Assembly: GCA_022841745.1 (NCBI GenBank)
Contig: JALHQW010000034.1
Location: 16,253-80,252 of the forward strand
Reading direction: 5' to 3'
DNA: 64,000 bases
DNA from: Saprospiraceae bacterium
Lineage (GTDB): Bacteria; Bacteroidota; Bacteroidia; Chitinophagales; Saprospiraceae
Shown here: positions 41,701 through 52,620 of the stretch, one piece after another
How the letters are laid out: every line of letters begins with the position of its first letter
Numbering within the stretch: position 1 is the stretch's first letter
Position numbers and translations under genes: made by a program
Notes under the pieces: model-generated
The model's input: the letters and a program-made list of their open reading frames with translations, nothing else
What the model was told of the DNA's origin: nothing
Databases searched by the model: none

Positions 41701-44700
41701 AATAAGAAGGATTGAAACAATGGAGATTACATTTTTTCAAGCCTTTCAAATTCCCTTAGCAGCCATTATCCAGAATAAGAAGGATTGAAACTGCAGATTG
41801 CCGAGCGAGAGAAGATTAGTCCAGCGCTTAGCAGCCATTATCCAGAATAAGAAGGATTGAAACATCCAATTGAAAACTGTACCCCGCCGCCCCGTTGCCC
41901 TTAGCAGCCATTATCCAGAATAAGAAGGATTGAAACAACAACGCCCACACCTTCTCCCAGTCCCACTTCCCATGCTTAGCAGCCATTATCCAGAATAAGA
42001 AGGATTGAAACCACCATCATCAAAAAATTCAACGAACAACAATGAAAACTTAGCAGCCATTATCCAGAATAAGAAGGATTGAAACAAGAAGCGATTGACG
42101 CCGAGGATTACGACCGCTTGTGCTTAGCAGCCATTATCCAGAATAAGAAGGATTGAAACTGAACGGCTGCGAAATGCACGGCACCGACAGCATCAGCTTA
42201 GCAGCCATTATCCAGAATAAGAAGGATTGAAACACCAGTAATTGTGCATCGGTCATGCCCTTGATGGCCCTTAGCAGCCATTATCCAGAATAAGAAGGAT
42301 TGAAACACGATAAAATAAGGGTGCCGAAGCCCGCCGCCGTTGCCTTAGCAGCCATTATCCAGAATAAGAAGGATTGAAACACCCCCAACCCCAAAAAAAC
42401 TCCCATCCTTCACAACTTAGCAGCCATTATCCAGAATAAGAAGGATTGAAACCATTGCAAAGCGGGCAGGAGGAACTACGCCAATCACTCTTAGCAGCCA
42501 TTATCCAGAATAAGAAGGATTGAAACAGCCCGTCGAAGCTGCGAACTTCGGCGGGCTTTGTTTCTTAGCAGCCATTATCCAGAATAAGAAGGATTGAAAC
42601 AGAAAATCAATATCACCGATACCACCAACACCTTAACTTAGCAGCCATTATCCAGAATAAGAAGGATTGAAACAACTTACTACGAGAAAACTTACCAACG
42701 CCCGGCGCTCTTAGCAGCCATTATCCAGAATAAGAAGGATTGAAACTCGCCAAAAATCTGCTGCATGAGCAAACCAAAAGTGCTTAGCAGCCATTATCCA
42801 GAATAAGAAGGATTGAAACCGGGCAAAGACTTGGAGCCTCCTGGCTTCTGGCAGTTCTTAGCAGCCATTATCCAGAATAAGAAGGATTGAAACGCATTTA
42901 ACGGTGATTTGAAAATCGGGTCAGAAGGCTTAGCAGCCATTATCCAGAATAAGAAGGATTGAAACCCTTCATAAATCTAAAAAGCCGCTCAAAACTACGT
43001 CTTAGCAGCCATTATCCAGAATAAGAAGGATTGAAACAGGTGCGATGGCGCATTATCTGAGCAGCGCATACAATCTTAGCAGCCATTATCCAGAATAAGA
43101 AGGATTGAAACAAAAATAATTAGTTCATCCTGCTCGTGGAATAGCATCTTAGCAGCCATTATCCAGAATAAGAAGGATTGAAACTCAGTCCTTGGTGTTC
43201 CTTGGTAGTGAGCGTACCCGCTTAGCAGCCATTATCCAGAATAAGAAGGATTGAAACGCGGGTATGGGAAGTCTTTCAAGAACTTCCAAACCTCTTAGCA
43301 GCCATTATCCAGAATAAGAAGGATTGAAACGGACGCTGGCAGACAGCCTAAGGCTTTTGTCTGGCCTTAGCAGCCATTATCCAGAATAAGAAGGATTGAA
43401 ACAATCTGTTGCCTACGAACGGCTCGGAAATAGGTACGCTTAGCAGCCATTATCCAGAATAAGAAGGATTGAAACTGGATAGGCAAAAAAGTTTTTGCCG
43501 CAACTGCAAAACCTTAGCAGCCATTATCCAGAATAAGAAGGATTGAAACACCATGCCGTGAAGCGCCTCCGGGCGAATGCCGAGCGCTTAGCAGCCATTA
43601 TCCAGAATAAGAAGGATTGAAACAGGCGTACGTGGAAACCAACCTCCTTGAGTTCAAAGAGCTTAGCAGCCATTATCCAGAATAAGAAGGATTGAAACTG
43701 TAAAAAGTGCGGTGGCTAATGTGCCACCGCCCGATCTTAGCAGCCATTATCCAGAATAAGAAGGATTGAAACTTGATAAAATATGCAAAGTGATGGTCAT
43801 GGTCATGCCTTAGCAGCCATTATCCAGAATAAGAAGGATTGAAACCGACTTACCAAACGGTTGGCCATCGGAGCCGATAAGTCTTAGCAGCCATTATCCA
43901 GAATAAGAAGGATTGAAACGGGCTTGCGTCTTGCCTTCGACTATCTGCCCAACCTGCTTAGCAGCCATTATCCAGAATAAGAAGGATTGAAACCCGTTGC
44001 CGACTTGGTAGCTGGCTACATATCGAAGCGCTTAGCAGCCATTATCCAGAATAAGAAGGATTGAAACCGGTTTTGATTGTTCGTTAATGCCGTTCCCGCC
44101 CTTCTTAGCAGCCATTATCCAGAATAAGAAGGATTGAAACCGCCCTGATGCCAAGTGAAGGCAACTGTTTTTCGGTCTTAGCAGCCATTATCCAGAATAA
44201 GAAGGATTGAAACCGGCCGTTTCGATGGTCAATCCAATGGGGTCAAAACTACTTAGCAGCCATTATCCAGAATAAGAAGGATTGAAACGGATGTTGGCCA
44301 ACAACCTTGGCCGGGTCATCAAGGCTTAGCAGCCATTATCCAGAATAAGAAGGATTGAAACAGGCGTACGTGGAAACCAACCTCCTTGAGTTCAAAGACT
44401 TAGCAGCCATTATCCAGAATAAGAAGGATTGAAACTTGTCGAGGATGAGCATTTCCCGCTCCATCGGCTCGCTTAGCAGCCATTATCCAGAATAAGAAGG
44501 ATTGAAACCCTTAATCCCACTCAGCAACTTCCGGTGCTGATTTTCTTAGCAGCCATTATCCAGAATAAGAAGGATTGAAACCGTCCTCGTCCCTTGGGAG
44601 AAGCCGCTAACGATGGACTTAGCAGCCATTATCCAGAATAAGAAGGATTGAAACTGGTGCGAAACCCGCTTTCCAAATCCCGTTCAACGCTTAGCAGCCA

Positions 44701-47210
44701 TTATCCAGAATAAGAAGGATTGAAACGGCAGTTTCAGTTGCAACTTGCGGGCGAACTTGGCAAACTTAGCAGCCATTATCCAGAATAAGAAGGATTGAAA
44801 CATAAAAGTGGGCGAGGCCTACGGCTCCCCCATCACGCTTAGCAGCCATTATCCAGAATAAGAAGGATTGAAACACCGACGCTGGCGGGTACGCCACAAC
44901 GGCTGATGCTGCTTAGCAGCCATTATCCAGAATAAGAAGGATTGAAACAAAATAATCAGATTCTGTTAGCACCTCGTTGATTTTCTTAGCAGCCATTATC
45001 CAGAATAAGAAGGATTGAAACTTTCTGGCAACGTTGTAATTAGGAGGTCAGGGAATTCTTAGCAGCCATTATCCAGAATAAGAAGGATTGAAACACGCAT
45101 CCAAACCAGTCAAAATGCAAAATACAAATTCCTTAGCAGCCATTATCCAGAATAAGAAGGATTGAAACCCAAAATTAGGAAATGTCAAAAATGCCCCGCA
45201 AATTTCTTAGCAGCCATTATCCAGAATAAGAAGGATTGAAACATCTTGAATATTCAGCCAAAGCGTGGTGCAAGCACCACTTAGCAGCCATTATCCAGAA
45301 TAAGAAGGATTGAAACTTTCATGCAAAGCTCTCTAATCCTACGTTTTCGCCCTTAGCAGCCATTATCCAGAATAAGAAGGATTGAAACTCGTTCAAAGCC
45401 CTGATATAAACTGGCTGCCCTGAAACTTAGCAGCCATTATCCAGAATAAGAAGGATTGAAACTGGATAGTAATTTGCCTACCAAAGTAAGAACCATCCCT
45501 TAGCAGCCATTATCCAGAATAAGAAGGATTGAAACTGACACTACAAACCGCATTGCCCCGCTTCCTTAACCTCTTAGCAGCCATTATCCAGAATAAGAAG
45601 GATTGAAACTCCCATATAACATAATTTAAGCATGGCGGTAAATCACTTAGCAGCCATTATCCAGAATAAGAAGGATTGAAACGGCGAAAATCTTGCCAGA
45701 TTATTCTTCGTTGTCGGTCTTAGCAGCCATTATCCAGAATAAGAAGGATTGAAACGGTTCGGTAAGCAGTTGGCCATTGCAGCCGTTGACCGCTTAGCAG
45801 CCATTATCCAGAATAAGAAGGATTGAAACTTTCAAAGAACTTCCCGAAATCGCCTACCCCGCAACCTTAGCAGCCATTATCCAGAATAAGAAGGATTGAA
45901 ACAGCAAGTGTCTTGCCCCGTCTGAAAATGGCGGGTTCCTTAGCAGCCATTATCCAGAATAAGAAGGATTGAAACCTCTTCAAAATAAAGAACGCCGCTC
46001 AGGAGTCCGTGGCTTAGCAGCCATTATCCAGAATAAGAAGGATTGAAACTTCAAGATTGTGAATACAACATTGAAATTGTGTCAGCTTAGCAGCCATTAT
46101 CCAGAATAAGAAGGATTGAAACTCATTCTAAGTGGAAAAGTTCAATAGGGGGAAGTAGTCTTAGCAGCCATTATCCAGAATAAGAAGGATTGAAACACCT
46201 TTTGCCAAAAAATACAGGTGCATCGGGGTCGCCTTAGCAGCCATTATCCAGAATAAGAAGGATTGAAACAAAATGGAATAAGAACAGCCAATGAAAGCAG
46301 GTTTTTCTTAGCAGCCATTATCCAGAATAAGAAGGATTGAAACCCTCCTCCGTGCCATCACCACAACCGGCGAGAGCACTTAGCAGCCATTATCCAGAAT
46401 AAGAAGGATTGAAACTGGTCGCCTCCCCTATCAGGTAAGGGGTGTATTTCGTCTTAGCAGCCATTATCCAGAATAAGAAGGATTGAAACTCAGGACGAAT
46501 GCGCCCGCTTGGGCGTTTTTGGCGACTTAGCAGCCATTATCCAGAATAAGAAGGATTGAAACCTGACAGACTTTTATTGGCGAAGATGGTAAGTGTTTCT
46601 TAGCAGCCATTATCCAGAATAAGAAGGATTGAAACTCCTTGGCTTCATTGATAGAAACATCAGATAGCGTCTCTTAGCAGCCATTATCCAGAATAAGAAG
46701 GATTGAAACTGCGATAAATAACACCTAATGGAATTACCTAACATTCTTAGCAGCCATTATCCAGAATAAGAAGGATTGAAACAAACACGCTTTCATTATG
46801 CCACTTCCATCTGGCCGGGCTTAGCAGCCATTATCCAGAATAAGAAGGATTGAAACTTGACCTCGATTACACAGCGGCAGGCGATGTGCAATGCTTAGCA
46901 GCCATTATCCAGAATAAGAAGGATTGAAACTAAATATTGTATTCAGGGATTCTAACATGACCGTTTTTCTTAGCAGCCATTATCCAGAATAAGAAGGATT
47001 GAAACCAAATGTGAAGTTGTTTGTCTTAGGCGGTTGGGGTTTCTTAGCAGCCATTATCCAGAATAAGAAGGATTGAAACTTGCAAAAAATGTTTGCATCT
47101 ATTTTGTAATAATTGCTTAGCAGCCATTATCCAGAATAAGAAGGATTGAAACGACCAGAAGGCAGGGAAGTTAGCCATTGAAGGGGTCCTTAGCAGCCAT
47201 TATCCAGAAT
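38751..47210 (+). CRISPR. CRISPR array, 115 spacers, type I-B
   Basis: A hand count of repeat starts gives 115 full 37-nt repeats and a 116th one cut after 22 nt at 47189-47210. The repeat starts CTTAGCAGCCATTATCC and ends AGAAGGATTGAAAC. I saw no base change in any full repeat. The period is 72-75 nt, so spacers are 35-38 nt. Duplicates: spacers 4, 5 and 24; 18 and 27; 29 and 40; 67 and 77. Overlapping but shifted: 18/35 and 19/26. Transcription is expected on the plus strand, away from the cas genes. Large size and identical repeats suggest an active array. Confidence 0.98.
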
Positions 47211-47473
47211 TACGCTACTGGACACTTTAATGTAAGTGCCTGAAAAAGAAGGAATTAGGAAAGTCATAGTATCTTTGGATTGACTAAAAAACAATCTGTA
47301 AGAATTCCCTCGACTCAAAATCTTCATTGAGAATTAAAAACGCCCGCCAAGGTACTATCCCACCCCGACATATCCCGCCACTACACATAACTTTTTCCCA
47401 TCAGAAGTGACAAAAAGCAAGAATCTCGCCTTCCGCTGCCTTCGTCTCCATCTCCTTCCTCAACAATCCCAGT
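47211..47473. other. Spacer after the CRISPR array
   Basis: 263 nt between the truncated last repeat and the DUF1016 gene. It begins TACGCTACTGG directly where the repeat breaks. I see no gene, hairpin or repeat fragment in it. Confidence 0.6.
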
Positions 47474-48499
47474 TCACTTTTCAGGTTGTTCTAGATAGAT
47501 TTTCTCCACTTCCGCCCGCAGTTCATCCCGGTTGGGCAAATAGACCTGGTATTTGGATACGAATAGCTGTGAGGTGATGCCGTGGAGGGCATAGCTGATG
47601 AGGATGTCGTCCTTTTCCCGTGCTAGCACGATGCCGATGGGTGGGTTGTCGCCTGTGGTGTTTTCCTCCTTTTCAAAATAGCCGAGGTAGGTGTTCATCT
47701 GCCCGACGTCGTCGTATCCGGCCTCTTCTTTTTTCAGGTCAATCAGTACGAAGCATTTGAGGATGCGATGGTAGAAGACGAGGTCCACGTAATGGGGGCG
47801 GTTGCCCAGCATGATGCGGTACTGCCTGCCAATAAAGGCAAAACCTTTTCCCAGTTCCAACAGGAAGTATTGCAGGTGTTCGATGATGCGCTTTTCCAGT
47901 TCGGTTTCGCTGAGGTGGTAAGGTTCGGGGATTTTGAGAAATTCGAGCACATACGGTTCCCTTAGGAGGTCGGCGGGCTTTTGTACCATTTGACCCTGTT
48001 TTGCCAATGCAAGGATGCCTTGTTTGTCCTTGGAGGCAGCGAGGCGCAGGAAAAGGGATGATTTTTTCTGGCGTTTGAGTTCCCGGATGTTCCAGTTTTC
48101 TAGGATGCTTTGTTTTTCATAAAAAGAGCGTTCCAATTCATCTTCAATTTTCACTAATTCCACATAGTGCGACCAGCTCAATTTGTGAGACAGCGTCTCA
48201 CAAATTGGAAACCTACTATAAAGCAACCGCATGTGGTTTAAGTTGGAGCGGCTGAACCCTTTTCCATGCATGTTGACAAGGTCTTTGGAAAGGCGCTCCA
48301 TCAATGATTCGCCATAAGCTGCCTTGAAAGCTCCGCCTTGCTCAAACTCCACGATGTACCGGCCGATTTCCCAGTAAGTTTCCAATAGGTTGCGGTTGAT
48401 GGTCTGGGCGGTGCGCTCTACGGCTCCCAGGTAAGTGACAGAAATCTGTTCGAATAACTGCTGTTAGCTTTGGTCGCCTTGAATTGATGAGATTTCCAT
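47474..48499 (-). pseudogene. DUF1016/YhcG-type PD-(D/E)xK nuclease with an early nonsense codon
   Basis: The natural start appears to be ATG 48499: the first 11 codons (MEISSIQGDQS) lead to TAA at 48464-48466, and the same frame then continues with QLFEQISVTYLGAVERTAQT into NLLETYWEIGRYIVEF, a typical DUF1016 N-terminal region. The rest is intact for about 300 residues: the HTH-like NHMRLLYSRFP and LSWSHYVELVKIED, and the PD-(D/E)xK nuclease domain with HYVDLVFYHR and CFVLIDLKKEEAGYDDVGQM. Translation could restart at TTG 48385, giving 303 residues without the first helix. YhcG-type nucleases occur with restriction-modification and other defence genes. The gene is intact except for one codon, so loss is recent or restart works. 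Confidence 0.75.
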
Positions 48500-48580
48500 G
48501 CGTTCGATTTTAGGCCACTAATAAGATTTTGGGGCAAGATAGTAGCTGTTCATCAATGTCTGAAATCCATTTTTTTCCTT

Positions 48581-49103
48581 CAGAAATGGCTCATGGCCAA
48601 AATCTCCCCCTCCAACCCCCTCACCTCCATCTCCTTCCTAACCAAAGCCAACTGGCTCTGCAAAAACGCCTTCTGCTTCGGCAGGAAGGCTGCCCACGCA
48701 GGATTCGTAATACAGTACGGCCAGTTCGTACAATGAGGCGTCAATTTCGTGGAGGCGGCGCATGGTTTCGAGTTCCAGTTCCATCATTTCCAGCTTGGCG
48801 AGGAGTTCATCCAGCTTTCGGTGTTCGTCTTGGAATTGGAGGATGTGGGCGGCTTCGATGCTGCGGCGCTTGGCTTGGATGGTGAGGCGCTGGCGGCGGG
48901 CGTTGAAGATTTGGGAGAGGGAAAAGGAGAGGGTCGGGCGGGGCTTGCCTTGGAGGTTGTAGCCGATGCCGGTGGAAGGGAGGTAGTTCATCCACTGACC
49001 AGGGGTGGCATCGTCGAATTCGGCGAGGGTGGCGGCGATCTGCGGCGTTTGGTAGGCGCTGAGGGAAGCCTGGAGTTCGATGGCGGGTGGTAGTGGGTCG
49101 AGT
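48581..49103 (-). pseudogene. Decayed coiled-coil gene, TolC-like, frameshifted
   Basis: A minus-strand frame opens after a TAA near 49103 without a proper start and reads PPAIELQASLSAYQTPQIAA, then MNYLPSTGIGYNLQGKPRPT, LSFSLSQIFNARRQR and a coiled coil (FQDEHRKLDELLAKLEMMEL). Around 48690-48725 the sense jumps frame: the neighbouring frame continues with NPAWAAFLPKQKAFLQSQLA and ends EILAMSHF at 48581. The N-terminus is missing. The barrel-like start and long coil weakly suggest an outer-membrane efflux (TolC-like) relative. It is next to the damaged DUF1016 gene. Confidence 0.6.
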
Positions 49104-49185
49104 TAGCGGATTAGGGCGCAAACAGGGAGCAAACAAACTACGCCCACCCGGCCATGAAACAATGGCAGAATCCAACAATCCGTGC

Positions 49186-49193
49186 TACCTTTG
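49186..49193 (+). promoter_or_regulatory. TACCTTTG minus-7 element ahead of the OmpA lipoprotein gene
   Basis: Perfect TAnnTTTG match, 164 nt upstream of the ATG at 49358. The resulting 5' leader would contain two tandem hairpins. Confidence 0.5.
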
Positions 49194-49239
49194 TACCGTA
49201 TCATAAAATCATTTTAACAGCTTAGGAGGTTGTGGCAGA

Positions 49240-49331
49240 GGAAAAGAAAAAATTCCATTTTTTCTTTTCCCTTGCCCTAAATAGGGGTGTTTTTGGAGAA
49301 AAATTTTCAATTTTTCTCCAAAAACACCCCT
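49240..49331 (+). repeat. Two tandem perfect hairpins in the ompA-like 5' leader
   Basis: Hairpin 1: GGAAAAGAAAAAA (49240-49252) pairs with TTTTTTCTTTTCC (49258-49270). Hairpin 2: AGGGGTGTTTTTGGAG and on (49283-49303) pairs over 21 bp with 49311-49331 around a 7-nt loop. Both are perfect. They stand between a promoter element and the coding start, so they may stabilise the abundant mRNA or attenuate it. Confidence 0.8.
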
Positions 49332-49357
49332 GCTAAGTAGTTACAAATCATTTTCCT

Positions 49358-50329
49358 ATGAAAATCAACAACATACTGTGCATCATGGCCGCTGCTGCCG
49401 TCTTGGGCACTGGCTGCGTTTCTACCCAGAAATACAAAGACATGCAGACCGCCCGTGACCATTTTCGGGCAGAATACGAAAACCTGCGGGCCACTGCCAA
49501 TGAGAATGAAGAGCTGACCGTGAAGCTGCGCCAAGCCGAATCGCAACTCGTTCAGGCCAAGAACAGCCTGGAGCAGCAGAAGTCGGAACTCAATATCTTG
49601 AAGAATTACAACGAGCAATTGGCTTCGCAATTCGAAGTGGCAGCCAAAGAGAACGCCAAACTCCTCTCCCAATATTCTGCAGATAAGACGGCTTATGAGG
49701 CGCAGGTGGCTGCCAGTTACGAGGAACTGCGCCGCAAGCAGCGGCAGTTGGAGGGGCTGGAAGGCGCCATTGGCACACAGAACTCCAACCTTGAAACCAT
49801 GCGGGCCGACCTGATGACCCGTGAGCAACGAGTGGCCGAGTTGGAGCGCCTCGTCGCCGAAAAGCAGGCCCAAATGGACGGTTTGCGCACCAGCCTGAAC
49901 ACCGCCCTCCGAGGCTTCAACGCCGCCGACCTGAGCATGGAAGAGCGCAACGGCAAAATCTATGTGTCCATGAGCCAGAACCTGCTCTTCAAATCGGGCA
50001 GCGACAAGGTGGAACCTAAAGGCGTGGACGCATTGGGCAAGCTGGCCAAGGCGCTGAACGACAACCCCGACATCGAAATCATCGTGGAGGGCCATACCGA
50101 CAATGCCGGTGGTGTGGACTACAACTGGAACCTCAGCGTTAACCGTGCCACCAGCGTGGTTAAAATCCTTTCGCTCAGCGGCGTGATGCCCCACCGCATG
50201 ATCGCATCTGGCCGTGGGATGCACCACCCCGCCGTGCCCAACGACTCGGAAGCCAACAAGGCCAAGAACCGTCGGACGGAAATCATCCTGTCGCCGAACT
50301 TGGACAAAATCCTTGCACTGACGAAATAA
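49358..50329 (+). CDS. OmpA family lipoprotein with periplasmic coiled coil
   Basis: 323 residues. Lipoprotein signal (AAAAVLGTGCVS, lipid Cys near residue 20), a long coiled coil at about residues 30-175 rich in Glu/Gln/Ala, and a C-terminal OmpA peptidoglycan-binding domain at about 200-320. The domain shows YVSMSQNLLFKSGSDKVEPK, IIVEGHTDNAGGVDYNWNLS, the SVNRATSVV helix and NRRTEIILSPN. It probably links the outer membrane to peptidoglycan. Its leader has two hairpins. Confidence 0.92.
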   Translation: MKINNILCIMAAAAVLGTGCVSTQKYKDMQTARDHFRAEYENLRATANENEELTVKLRQAESQLVQAKNSLEQQKSELNILKNYNEQLASQFEVAAKENAKLLSQYSADKTAYEAQVAASYEELRRKQRQLEGLEGAIGTQNSNLETMRADLMTREQRVAELERLVAEKQAQMDGLRTSLNTALRGFNAADLSMEERNGKIYVSMSQNLLFKSGSDKVEPKGVDALGKLAKALNDNPDIEIIVEGHTDNAGGVDYNWNLSVNRATSVVKILSLSGVMPHRMIASGRGMHHPAVPNDSEANKAKNRRTEIILSPNLDKILALTK

Positions 50330-50331
50330 AA

Positions 50332-50421
50332 AAGGATTGAAGGATTGAAGGACTGAGGGATTGAAGGTCGCTTGACGTGCAAATTCCTTCAATCCCTCAG
50401 TCCTTCAATCCTTCAATCCTT
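50332..50421. repeat. Perfect 36-bp hairpin ending 3 nt before a start codon
   Basis: Arms 50332-50367 and 50386-50421 are exact complements over 36 bp; the words AAGGATTGAAGG and AAGGACTGAGGG repeat within the arm. The loop is 18 nt. The 3' arm ends 3 nt before ATG 50425, so in RNA the ribosome-binding region of the next gene would be fully paired. Confidence 0.9.
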
Positions 50422-50424
50422 GCC

Positions 50425-51354
50425 ATGCTCACCGTTCACCAACGCATTCAGCCTTTCATCCATCGTACCCCCGTGATGACCTGCCAGACCCTCGACCGCA
50501 TGGCGGGGGCTTCCTTGTTTTTCAAGTGCGAGAACTTCCAGAAAATGGGTGCCTTCAAGATGCGGGGTGCAGCCAATGCCATCCTGCAACTGACCGAGGA
50601 ACAGCGTCAGCGGGGCGTGGCCACCCATTCCAGCGGTAATTTTGCGCAAGCGATGGCACTTGCTGCGCAAATGTTGGGTATCCCGGCTTTTATCGTTATG
50701 CCTTCCAATTCACCCGAAGTGAAAAAAGCGGCAGTGCGGGGTTATGGTGGCGAAATCATTGAGTGCGAGCCTACCTTGCAGGCACGGGAAGACACCTTGG
50801 CCAAGGTCGTGGAGCGCACAGGGGCCACGTTCGTCCACCCGTTCAACGACGGCAACGTCATCATGGGGCAGGGCACGGCGGCATTGGAGTTGCTACAAGA
50901 CATTGATAACCTGGATATCATCATCGCCCCCGTTGGCGGCGGCGGGCTGGTGGCTGGCACAGCTTTGGCAGCCCTCCAATTTTCACCAAAAACAAGCGTG
51001 TGGGCAGGCGAGCCGTTGGGCGCCAACGATGCTTGGCAGTCGAAGCAGGCGGGCCAAATCGTGCCGCAGACCAACCCCCAGACCATTGCCGATGGCCTGC
51101 GCACCTCGCTCGGTGACAAGACCTGGCCCATCATCCGTGACCATGTAAAGCGCATCGTGCTGGCGGAGGAGGAGGAAATACGGGATTCCATGCACCTGCT
51201 GATGGAGCGCATGAAACTCGTGGTGGAGCCGAGCGGGGCAGTGGCATTGGCCGCTATTTTGAAGGAAAAAAAAGCAGTGGCAGGCAAGCGGGTCGGTATT
51301 ATCCTGAGCGGCGGAAATGTTGACCTCAAGACATTAGGCGGTTTTTTCGGTTAA
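50425..51354 (+). CDS. Threonine/serine dehydratase-like PLP enzyme
   Basis: 309 residues of the tryptophan-synthase beta fold. Substrate and cofactor motifs: HRTPVMTCQTLDRMAG, the PLP lysine in FQKMGAFKMRGAANAILQL, the SSGNFAQAMALAAQ Asn loop and the phosphate-binding GGGGL in IIAPVGGGGLVAGTAL. It ends with a Ser/Gly near LSGGN. It lacks the C-terminal ACT regulatory domain of biosynthetic threonine deaminase, so it fits the catabolic threonine dehydratase or serine racemase group. The preceding hairpin could control its translation. ATG 50425 starts the conserved N-terminus. Confidence 0.88.
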   Translation: MLTVHQRIQPFIHRTPVMTCQTLDRMAGASLFFKCENFQKMGAFKMRGAANAILQLTEEQRQRGVATHSSGNFAQAMALAAQMLGIPAFIVMPSNSPEVKKAAVRGYGGEIIECEPTLQAREDTLAKVVERTGATFVHPFNDGNVIMGQGTAALELLQDIDNLDIIIAPVGGGGLVAGTALAALQFSPKTSVWAGEPLGANDAWQSKQAGQIVPQTNPQTIADGLRTSLGDKTWPIIRDHVKRIVLAEEEEIRDSMHLLMERMKLVVEPSGAVALAAILKEKKAVAGKRVGIILSGGNVDLKTLGGFFG

Positions 51355-51413
51355 AAAACGGCCAGCGGGTAAGCCGAAAGGCGTTTTAGGTGTTTGTACA
51401 CAAAAAAACAATT

Positions 51414-51824
51414 ATGCGCATTTTCCAATCCATCGTTTTACTGACAATTCTTTCGTTGTTCGCTTGTGGCAAGAGCGAAGACCTGCCCGCAGCAGATGCC
51501 GTCCTGGTCAAGTTCGTAAACCGGACAGACGCCGACATGGTAGATTTGACCGTGAGCAGGGTAGAGGTAGAAGACCTTAAAAAGGGACAGACCTCCGCAG
51601 AATACTACCGTTACGAAGCGTTGGGCCAGCAGTATGGCTTTGCATTGGTGGAGGCCGTGGGCACGGTGAACGGCAAACGGCACTTCACAGGCGCTAATTG
51701 TCAAGGCATCTGCGGTACGTCTTCTGCGCCCGATGGGACTTGGCTTGAGCCGGGTTATTACAAAATAGAAGTGCTCATTGCAAAGTCAGAGCCGAATGCA
51801 ATGGATTTCAAAATTTTAGACTAA
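51414..51824 (+). CDS. Small lipoprotein of unknown function
   Basis: 136 residues from ATG 51414, with a lipoprotein signal (ILSLFACGKSED, lipid Cys near residue 18). The mature part is a single beta-rich domain: VLVKFVNRTDADMVDLTVSR, YYRYEALGQQYGFALVEAVG, and a Cys pair in NCQGICGTS. No named family is recognised. It lies between the dehydratase gene and rluF. Confidence 0.65.
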   Translation: MRIFQSIVLLTILSLFACGKSEDLPAADAVLVKFVNRTDADMVDLTVSRVEVEDLKKGQTSAEYYRYEALGQQYGFALVEAVGTVNGKRHFTGANCQGICGTSSAPDGTWLEPGYYKIEVLIAKSEPNAMDFKILD

Positions 51825-51846
51825 ACCTCCCTCGGCGGAATATTAA

Positions 51847-52617
51847 ATGCCACCTATCCACACTGAGACCACCAGCTTAAACAAATACATCAGCGATACC
51901 GGCTACTGCTCCCGCCGAGAAGCCGATGTGCTCATCAAGGACGGGCGGGTGACCATCAACAATGTGGTGGCCATTTTGGGCAATCGGGTAGGGGAGGGCG
52001 ATACGGTCTTGATTGACAAAAAGCCCTTGAAAAGCAAGGAAGCACCCATTTATATCGCCTTTCACAAGCCCGTCGGCATCACCTGCACCACGGAGACCCA
52101 CGTAAAAGGGAATATCATCACTTATATCAACCACCCCAAGCGCATCTTCCCCATCGGGCGGTTGGACAAACCCTCGGAGGGCCTGATTTTTCTTACCAAT
52201 GATGGCGATATCGTCAACAAGATATTGCGGGCGGGCAACAACCATGAAAAGGAATATTGGGTGCGGGTGAACAAGCCCATCACAGGCGATTTTATCCGAA
52301 AAATGGGAGCGGGGGTGCCCATCCTCGACACGGTAACGAAACGTTGCTTTATCGAGCAGACGGAAAAATTCGGCTTTCGCATCATATTGACACAGGGCCT
52401 GAACCGCCAAATCCGGCGAATGTGCGAGTACCTCGGCTACGAGGTCACCAAGCTGAAGCGCACCCGCATCATGAACGTGAAATTGGACAATATACCCGTG
52501 GGGAAATGGCGCTACCTGAACAAAGCGGAGATGGCGGAAATAGAGCGGATGGTGGCCTATTCTAGCAAGACGATGGAGGCATCGGTGGGGGAGGGGAACG
52601 ATGGGGACTTCGAGTAG
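51847..52617 (+). CDS. rluF: 23S rRNA pseudouridine synthase, RluF type
   Basis: 256 residues. An S4 RNA-binding domain covers residues 8-70 ([20 protein letters not shown] then [16 protein letters not shown]). The synthase domain carries the catalytic Asp in [20 protein letters not shown] and the later [35 protein letters not shown] fits the RluF/RluB group. RluF modifies U2604 of 23S rRNA. A highly charged tail follows residue 230. Confidence 0.93.
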   Translation: MPPIHTETTSLNKYISDTGYCSRREADVLIKDGRVTINNVVAILGNRVGEGDTVLIDKKPLKSKEAPIYIAFHKPVGITCTTETHVKGNIITYINHPKRIFPIGRLDKPSEGLIFLTNDGDIVNKILRAGNNHEKEYWVRVNKPITGDFIRKMGAGVPILDTVTKRCFIEQTEKFGFRIILTQGLNRQIRRMCEYLGYEVTKLKRTRIMNVKLDNIPVGKWRYLNKAEMAEIERMVAYSSKTMEASVGEGNDGDFE

Positions 52618-52620
52618 CAC

